Shown here in pieces: positions 21,107-26,232 of a DNA stretch of 26,232 bases (position 1 is its first letter; each line of letters opens with the position of its first letter). The position numbers and the translations under genes were made by a program. The notes beneath the pieces are model-generated. The model worked only from the letters and a program-made list of their open reading frames with translations. It had not been told where the DNA came from and did not search any database. The stretch lies in assembly GCA_035693105.1 (NCBI GenBank), contig DASSHC010000352.1, positions 1 to 26,232 on the forward strand. Direction: 5' to 3'. This stretch comes from DASSHC01 sp035693105. Its GTDB lineage: Bacteria; Chloroflexota; Chloroflexia; Thermomicrobiales; Thermomicrobiaceae.

Positions 21107-23632
21107 TCAGTACTGCAAACCCTCGAAGACGGCGTCGCGGCAGCGTTCGGCGACCTCGTTGGGGTCGATGCTCTCCCGCGCCACGCCGCTCTCGACCGCC
21201 GCCTGGGCCACGGCGGCGGCTACCGCCGGCGGCACGCGCAGATCGAGCGCGTCGGGGATGATGAAGTCGGGGCTCAGCTCCTTGGGGTCGACCAGGTCGG
21301 CTATCGCCTGGGCCGCGGCCAGCTTCATCTGCTCGTTGATGTCGCGCGCCTTGGCGTCGAGCGCGCCGCGGAAGATGCCGGGGAAGGCCAGCGAGTTGTT
21401 CACCTGGTTGGGGAAGTCCGAGCGCCCGGTCGCGACCACCAGCGCACCCGCCGCGCGCGCCAGGTCGGGCAGGATCTCCGGCTCGGGGTTGGCCAGCGCG
21501 AAGATCACCGGGCTGGGCGCCATGGCGCGGATCATCTCCTGCGTCAGCGCGCCGCCGGCCGAGACGCCGATGAAGACGTCGGCGCCGCAGAGCGCGTCGG
21601 CCAGCGAGCCGCTGCGCTGCTCCCGGTTGGTCAGCCGCGCGATCTCCGCTTTGATGCGGTTGCCGCCGTCATCGCGGTCACGCGAGATGATCCCCTTGCG
21701 GTCACAGAGTATGACGTCGCCGACGCCGAGTACCAGGAACAGCTTGGCGACCGCCACCCCGGCCGCGCCGGCGCCGTTGATCACCACCCGCACGTCGCTG
21801 AGCGGCGTGCCGCGCAGCTTGAGCGCGTTGATCAGAGCGGCGAGCACGATTACCGCGGTGCCGTGCTGGTCGTCGTGGAAGACGGGCAACTGCAGCCGCT
21901 CCTTGAGCGCCGCCTCGATCTCGAAGCAGCGGGGCGCGGAGATATCCTCCAGATTGATGCCGCCGAAAGAGGGCGCGATCGCGGCCACGATATCGACGAT
22001 CTTGGCCGGGTCACGCTCGGCCAGGCAGATCGGGAAGGCTTCGACGTTGGCCAGCGACTGGAAGAGAACCGCCTTGCCCTCCATCACCGGCAGCGCCGCC
22101 TGTGGGCCGATGTCGCCCAGACCCAGCACCGCGCTGCCGTCGGTGACGATCGCCACCAGGTTCTCCTTGACCGTCAGCTCGTAGACGCTGCGCGGGTTCT
22201 CCTGGATCTCGACGGCGGGCGCCAGCGCGGCCGGCGGCAGGTAGAGCAGATTCAGGATGTGCTGGTCCTTGATCGGGATTTTGCTGCGGATCTCGACCAC
22301 ACCGTTGTGCCGCCGGCGCAGGTCGATGGCATCCTCGCGCAGCGTGCCCGAGCGTTTGGCGGCCACGCGCGGCCGCAGCTTCCCCTCATAGACGTAGCGC
22401 AGCGTGTCGTCGGCCACCGTCTGCGGGTCGATGTCGCGCCCCGCCTCGCCGGTTTCGCAGGCGGCGCGCACCACGGCCGCCGCGATCGCCGGAGCCACGC
22501 GGAAGTCGAAGATGTTGGGCAGGATGTGGTCGGCGTGCAGCTCGTCGGGGCGCACCATGCCGGCCAGCGCCTCGGCGGCGTAGACCAGCGTGCGCAGGCG
22601 AATGTCGCGGGCGCGCGAGTCGAGCAGCCCGCGGAAGACGCCGGGGAAGACGAGCGAGATGTCCATCGTGTTGGGGTAGTCGGAGCGTGCGGTGCCGACC
22701 ACGGCGGCCCCGGCGGCGCGCGCCTCGCCGGGCGCGATCTCGGGTGTCGGCAGGGCCAGCGAGAAGACGATCGGACTGGGCGCCATCGACTGGATCATCT
22801 CTGGGGTGACGATGCCGCCGGTCGCCACGCCGATGAAGACATCGGCACCTTGCAGCATCTCAGCCAGGCTGCCCTGGCGCCCCTCGGGATTGGTCTCTTT
22901 GGCCAGGTAGACTTTTGCCCAGTTCATTCGCTCGGGGCGGTAGGGGTAGATCGCTCCGGCGCGGTCGCAGACGACCAGATCGCGCACGCCGACGCGCGTC
23001 AGCAGGCGGGCGATGCCGACGCCCGAGACCCCGGCCCCGGCCACTACCACCCGGATCTGATCCATCTGCTTGTCGACGACTTTCAGCGCATTGATCAGCG
23101 CCCCGAGCACCAGGATGGCGGAACTATGGTGCTGGTTGCTGACGACCGGGATACTGGCGCCCTTCTCCAGATGGTCGGCGATGGTGAAACTGTCGGGGGC
23201 GGCGATGCCGTCGAGGCAGATCGCGCCGAAAGTGGGCGTCAGGGCCAACGAGGTCTCGACGATCTTGAAGGGGTCGTGCTGGTCCAGGCAGATCGGGAAG
23301 GCGTCGACGCCGGCGAAGGTCTTGAAGACCACGCTGCGCGCCTCCAGGATCGGCAGGGCCATCTCGGGCGGTCCCTCGCCCAGGCCGAAGAGGTCGGAGC
23401 CATCGGTGATGATGGCCACGGTGTTGCCACGCGCGGTGAGGTCGAACGACTCCAGGGCATCGCGGTTGATCTCGCGGCAGGCCTCAGCCACACCCGGCGT
23501 GTACACCAGGCTGAGCATCGAGCGGTCCCGGATCGGCACCTTGCTCGCGATTCCAATCAGGCCCTGATAACGCCGCCGGTATTCCAGCGCCTCGTTCTGC
23601 TGATCAATGAGATACACAGAAGAATCCACCAC
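21107..23632 (-). CDS. Tandem-fused double malic enzyme, N-terminal half degenerate
   Basis: An 841-aa protein made of two consecutive malic-enzyme copies, about residues 1-425 and 435-841; ordinary bacterial small malic enzymes are about 400 aa. The C-terminal copy keeps Tyr464, Lys520 (VMEGKAVLF), metal ligands Glu562/Asp563 (INLEDISAPRCFEIE) and Asp588 (VFHDDQHGTA), the NAD(P) loop NGAGAAG (619-625), ALANPEPEI and RSDFPNQVNNSLAFPG. It should decarboxylate malate to pyruvate, although its YTPGVA loop is changed to YLPPAAL. The N-terminal copy keeps YTPGVAEA (Tyr44) and GAGVSG (199-204). It has Arg99 for Lys, LDGI for LEDI, SNQHH for HDDQH and LALPTPEI for LANPTPEI. It is thus probably non-catalytic, structural or regulatory. 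There is no ACT or phosphotransacetylase domain. The GTG start at 23632 lacks a clear ribosome site, so the N-terminus is uncertain. Confidence 0.92.
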   Translation of the reverse strand: MVDSSVYLIDQQNEALEYRRRYQGLIGIASKVPIRDRSMLSLVYTPGVAEACREINRDALESFDLTARGNTVAIITDGSDLFGLGEGPPEMALPILEARSVVFKTFAGVDAFPICLDQHDPFKIVETSLALTPTFGAICLDGIAAPDSFTIADHLEKGASIPVVSNQHHSSAILVLGALINALKVVDKQMDQIRVVVAGAGVSGVGIARLLTRVGVRDLVVCDRAGAIYPYRPERMNWAKVYLAKETNPEGRQGSLAEMLQGADVFIGVATGGIVTPEMIQSMAPSPIVFSLALPTPEIAPGEARAAGAAVVGTARSDYPNTMDISLVFPGVFRGLLDSRARDIRLRTLVYAAEALAGMVRPDELHADHILPNIFDFRVAPAIAAAVVRAACETGEAGRDIDPQTVADDTLRYVYEGKLRPRVAAKRSGTLREDAIDLRRRHNGVVEIRSKIPIKDQHILNLLYLPPAALAPAVEIQENPRSVYELTVKENLVAIVTDGSAVLGLGDIGPQAALPVMEGKAVLFQSLANVEAFPICLAERDPAKIVDIVAAIAPSFGGINLEDISAPRCFEIEAALKERLQLPVFHDDQHGTAVIVLAALINALKLRGTPLSDVRVVINGAGAAGVAVAKLFLVLGVGDVILCDRKGIISRDRDDGGNRIKAEIARLTNREQRSGSLADALCGADVFIGVSAGGALTQEMIRAMAPSPVIFALANPEPEILPDLARAAGALVVATGRSDFPNQVNNSLAFPGIFRGALDAKARDINEQMKLAAAQAIADLVDPKELSPDFIIPDALDLRVPPAVAAAVAQAAVESGVARESIDPNEVAERCRDAVFEGLQY

Positions 23633-23754
23633 CAGTTCAGGCTAAAACAGTCCAACAGCGGCAGGCTGCACCTTCGCATTGTACACCCCCTCGCACCCCG
23701 ACCGGCAGCCGAATCGTTCCAATTATGTCCAGACAGCATCCGACCGGCACCCTG

Positions 23755-23783
23755 TTGCCAGCGCGGCGGTCCGGGCGTAGCAT
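23755..23783 (+). promoter_or_regulatory. Predicted promoter of the S9 peptidase gene
   Basis: TTGCCA (23755-23760) and TAGCAT (23778-23783) lie 17 bases apart, about 100 bases before the start codon. The match is five of six and four of six. The region lies between divergent genes, where a promoter is expected. Confidence 0.5.
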
Positions 23784-23882
23784 CCAGCACGGTGGGAGAA
23801 CGCGACAAATTCCGGCCAGGCGCCGCGCAATTGCCGCGCTCTGGGTCATCTTCGGTCAATCGTAGGCAGAGGGAGGAACGCG

Positions 23883-25832
23883 ATGGCGGAGCCATTGACG
23901 CCTGAGGTCCTGGTCTATGGGTTTACCAGCGCGGGCGATCCGCGGATCTCGCCCGACGGCAGCTCGATCATCTATACCGTCAGCACGGTCGACAAGGAGG
24001 CGAAGAAAGGGTCGAGCCAGCTCTGGCGCTGCGGGCTCGACGGCGGCGACCGGCGCCAGCTCACCCACACGGGCACGCGCAACGGCAGCGGCCGCTGGTC
24101 GCCCGACGGCGCCTCGATCGCGTTCGTCTCCGACCGGGTCAAGCAGGCAGGCATCTTCGTGATGCCGGCCGATCAGCCGGGCGAGGCGCGCGAGCTGACC
24201 CACCACGGCACGGCCATCACCGACCCGGTCTGGTCGCCCGACGGCTCCCAGATCGCCTACAGCGCCGAGTTCGATCCCGAGAACCCCGAGGAGAAGGAGC
24301 CGGAGGAGGACGCCGCCCCGCCGGTGCGCGTCACCCGCCGCATCGACTACAAGCAGGACGGCCGCCGCTATCTCGGCGACAAGCGCACCCAGGTCTTCGT
24401 AGTCGACGTCGCCTCCGGCGAGCGCCGCATGGTGACGCACGAGCCGGTCGATCACTACTTTCCGCAGTGGTCGCCCGACGGCAAGACGCTGGCCGTCGAT
24501 ATCCCAAACCGCAACGGCATGCACTCGCAGCTGGCCCTGGTCGATGTCGCCAGCGGCGAAACGAAGCGCATCACGCCGGAGGACGGCTCGGTCGGGGTCT
24601 GGTCCTGGTCGCCAGACGGCACGCGTATCTTCTACGCCGGCGATCTGGAGCAGAGCTGGCAAAGCGATTTCTTCGTCTACGACGTCGCCGCGGGCCAGGC
24701 GACGCGCATCACCGACGACCTGCCGGTGGTGCCGATGGGCGGCTTCCCCGGCGTGATGGGACCCTCGATCCCGGTCTGGCTCGACGAGCAGACGATCCTG
24801 TTCAACGCGGTGCGCGCCGGCGCCAGCGGCCTCTACACCATCAACCTGCAAGACCGCGAGCTGGAGAAGCTGTACGGCGACGAGGCCACCCTCTCCGGCC
24901 TCAGCATCGACGACGCGCGCCGCCACATCGTGCAGGGCTACACCAGCTTCGCGGCCGCCGGCGAGATCTCGGTCTACGACACCCAGTCTCGCCACGCCGA
25001 CGTAGTGACCGACTACAGCCATCCCACGCTGGAGGCGCACCCGCCAGCCCGCTGGGAGCGCTTCGAGGTGCCGCGCGGCAAGTACAGCATCGAGGCCTGG
25101 CTGATGAAGCCGCCGGACTTCGACCCCGCCAAGAAGTATCCGGTGATCCTGGACATCCACGGCGGACCGAACGGCTTTTACGGCTACACCTTCAACCCGA
25201 TCCAGCAGCTGCTGGCCACCAACGGCTTCCTGCTCGTCTTCAGCAACCCGCGCGGCTCCTCCTCCTACGGCCGCGAGTTCACCCAGCAGGTGATCGGCGA
25301 CTGGGGCGGCGAGGACTTCAAGGACCTGATGGCGGTCATCGACAAGGTGCTGGAGCTCCCCTACGCCAACGCCGACAAGACCGGCATCTTCGGCTACAGC
25401 TACGGCGGCTACATGACCTCCTGGACGATCGGCCAGACCGGCCGCTTCCAGGCCTGCGTCTGCGGCGCGCCCTGCTTTGACCTGGAATCCTTCTACGGCA
25501 CCAGCGACATCGGGCACTCCTTCGGCAAGCTCCAATTCGGCGCCGCGCCGCACGAGGGCAAGGAGTGGTACGCGCAGCACTCACCCTCGAACTTCGCCCA
25601 CCGCGCCACCACCCCGACGCTGATCATCCACGGCGAGGCCGACGAGCGCTGCCCGATCGGCCAGGGCGAGCAGATGTTCGTGGCGCTGAAGAAGGCCGGC
25701 TGCGAGGTCGAGTTCGCCCGCTACCCCGGCGGCGCGCACGGCTTCGTGCGCATGGGCCCGCCCGAGCACCGCGTGGACGTGCTGGGGCGCATCCTCGGCT
25801 GGTTCAAGGACCACCTCGGCGAGCCGGTGTAA
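23883..25832 (+). CDS. S9 family prolyl-oligopeptidase / acylaminoacyl-peptidase like
   Basis: A 649-aa serine peptidase. GGGAGGA lies just before the ATG at 23883. Residues 1 to about 380 form a beta-propeller with repeated (W)SPDG motifs (RISPDGSSI, WSPDGASI, WSPDGSQI, WSPDGKTL, WSPDGTRI) as in acylaminoacyl peptidases and TolB-like propellers. An acidic insert (DPENPEEKEPEEDAAP) sits after the third. The C-terminal catalytic domain has DIHGGPNGFYGY (oxyanion region), nucleophile Ser506 in GYSYGGYMTSW, Asp587 (HGEADERCPIGQ) and His619 (GGAHGF). No signal peptide is seen, so it should act in the cytoplasm on short or N-acylated peptides. A close paralogue follows in tandem. Confidence 0.95.
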   Translation: MAEPLTPEVLVYGFTSAGDPRISPDGSSIIYTVSTVDKEAKKGSSQLWRCGLDGGDRRQLTHTGTRNGSGRWSPDGASIAFVSDRVKQAGIFVMPADQPGEARELTHHGTAITDPVWSPDGSQIAYSAEFDPENPEEKEPEEDAAPPVRVTRRIDYKQDGRRYLGDKRTQVFVVDVASGERRMVTHEPVDHYFPQWSPDGKTLAVDIPNRNGMHSQLALVDVASGETKRITPEDGSVGVWSWSPDGTRIFYAGDLEQSWQSDFFVYDVAAGQATRITDDLPVVPMGGFPGVMGPSIPVWLDEQTILFNAVRAGASGLYTINLQDRELEKLYGDEATLSGLSIDDARRHIVQGYTSFAAAGEISVYDTQSRHADVVTDYSHPTLEAHPPARWERFEVPRGKYSIEAWLMKPPDFDPAKKYPVILDIHGGPNGFYGYTFNPIQQLLATNGFLLVFSNPRGSSSYGREFTQQVIGDWGGEDFKDLMAVIDKVLELPYANADKTGIFGYSYGGYMTSWTIGQTGRFQACVCGAPCFDLESFYGTSDIGHSFGKLQFGAAPHEGKEWYAQHSPSNFAHRATTPTLIIHGEADERCPIGQGEQMFVALKKAGCEVEFARYPGGAHGFVRMGPPEHRVDVLGRILGWFKDHLGEPV

Positions 25833-25871
25833 CGGGCCCTCACCCCCAGCCCCGGGGGGCCCTCACCCCAA

Positions 25872-25937
25872 CCCCTCTCCCAATGCGTTGGGAGAGGGGC
25901 TAGGACACGGTTGTAGGGGCGGGTTTGAAACCCGCCC
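25872..25937. terminator. Two perfect hairpins between the paired S9 genes
   Basis: CCCCTCTCCCAA (25872-25883) pairs perfectly with TTGGGAGAGGGG (25888-25899), a family B palindrome. Immediately after, GGGCGGGTTT (25917-25926) pairs with AAACCCGCCC (25928-25937). Neither has a T-tract. They may separate transcription of the two peptidase genes, or be inert repeats. Confidence 0.5.
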
Positions 25938-25978
25938 GCGCATATTGCGGCGTTGATGACTGGAGAGGGAGAGAACGC

Positions 25979-26232
25979 ATGGCGCGGCCGATGACCGCCG
26001 AGCTGCTGATATATGACCTGAAGAACGCGGCCGATCCGCAGCTCTCGCCGGATGGCTCAGCCATCCTCTACACGCTCGCCACGATCGATAGAGAAACCAA
26101 GAAGCCGGCCAGCCAGCTCTGGCTCTGCGCGCCCGACGGCTCGAACAAGCGGCAGCTCACCCAGACCGGCACACGCAACCGGGGCGGGCGCTGGTCGCCC
26201 GACGGCACCTCCATCGCCTTCGTCTCCGACCG
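25979..26232 (+). CDS. Second S9 family peptidase, 5' part (cut by window end)
   Basis: An open frame from ATG 25979, preceded by GAGAGGGAGAG, runs to the window end and encodes the first 84 residues. It begins MARPMTAELLIYDLKNAADP, followed by QLSPDGSAILYT, ASQLWLCAPDGSNKRQLT and GRWSPDGTSIAFVSDR. These align without gaps to the start of the S9 peptidase at 23883, for example PRISPDGSSIIYT and GRWSPDGASIAFVSDR. It is therefore a tandem paralogue and starts with the same beta-propeller. The catalytic domain lies outside the window, so activity cannot be judged. The high local identity suggests a fairly recent duplication. Confidence 0.93.
   Translation, partial: MARPMTAELLIYDLKNAADPQLSPDGSAILYTLATIDRETKKPASQLWLCAPDGSNKRQLTQTGTRNRGGRWSPDGTSIAFVSD

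Noticed and set aside
23678..23683. Minus-strand -10 box (TACAAT) for the malic enzyme gene
   Set aside because: No matching -35 at 16-18 bases could be found, so a promoter was not called.
20945..23905. Very long plus-strand open frame (986 codons)
   Set aside because: It lies antisense to the malic enzyme, whose motifs are certain. The frame is rich in Arg, Asp, His and Val with no recognisable domain, the usual shadow in high-GC DNA.
23856..25580. Minus-strand open frame of 574 codons
   Set aside because: Antisense to the S9 peptidase with its full catalytic triad; composition is typical of a shadow frame.

Overview
The window is bacterial chromosome of high GC content, with dense genes on both strands, GTG starts, good Shine-Dalgarno sites and long antisense shadow reading frames. 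Several traits together suggest a Chloroflexota bacterium, perhaps of the Thermomicrobia/Sphaerobacter kind: an actinobacterial/chloroflexal style T-box, a family 1 encapsulin, a multi-TM NarL-type sensor kinase, S9 peptidases, and many dispersed GC-rich palindromic repeats between genes. This placement is an inference from gene content. No rRNA, tRNA, CRISPR array, transposase or prophage gene is visible.

Layout. 1-556: 3' end of an M48 membrane metalloprotease. 890-2463: a divergent pair made of an encapsulin shell gene (+) and a 187-aa protein (-). The N-terminus of the 187-aa protein carries a peptide closely resembling encapsulin cargo-loading tags, followed by a proline-rich linker. This is the best candidate for an undescribed system in the window. 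2661-3449: a class I methyltransferase (-). 3503-6736: a methionine biosynthesis unit, with a consensus sigma-70 promoter, SAM-I riboswitch, intrinsic terminator, a complete T-box leader whose specifier codon is AUG, then metX and metY. SAM and uncharged tRNA-Met therefore appear to be sensed in series on one transcript. 6923-7921: a D-2-hydroxyacid dehydrogenase. 8092-9992: a translationally coupled pair (-), an M20 carbamoylase-type amidohydrolase and a phosphonatase-like HAD hydrolase. 10193-10606: a small four-helix membrane protein. 10735-13514: a histidine kinase/response regulator pair.

13718-19981 is mostly minus-strand catabolic enzymes: a class I aminotransferase, an RraA/aldolase-like protein, an alpha/beta hydrolase, a DapA-superfamily lyase-like protein and an AbgB-like M20D amidohydrolase. 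A plus-strand methyltransferase sits among them. 20250-20651 encodes a strange low-complexity Gln/Gly/Met protein with a dense histidine cluster. 21107-23632 encodes a tandem-fused double malic enzyme whose N-terminal half has lost its catalytic metal and lysine residues. 23883-26232 holds two adjacent paralogous S9 prolyl-oligopeptidase family peptidases, the second cut by the window end.

Gene ends are repeatedly marked by two families of dispersed inverted repeats. One is related to the sequence GTCATCCTGAG...GAAGGATC, the other is a C/G-rich CCCTCTCCC...GGGAGAGGG palindrome. Some of these probably act as bidirectional terminators between convergent genes.
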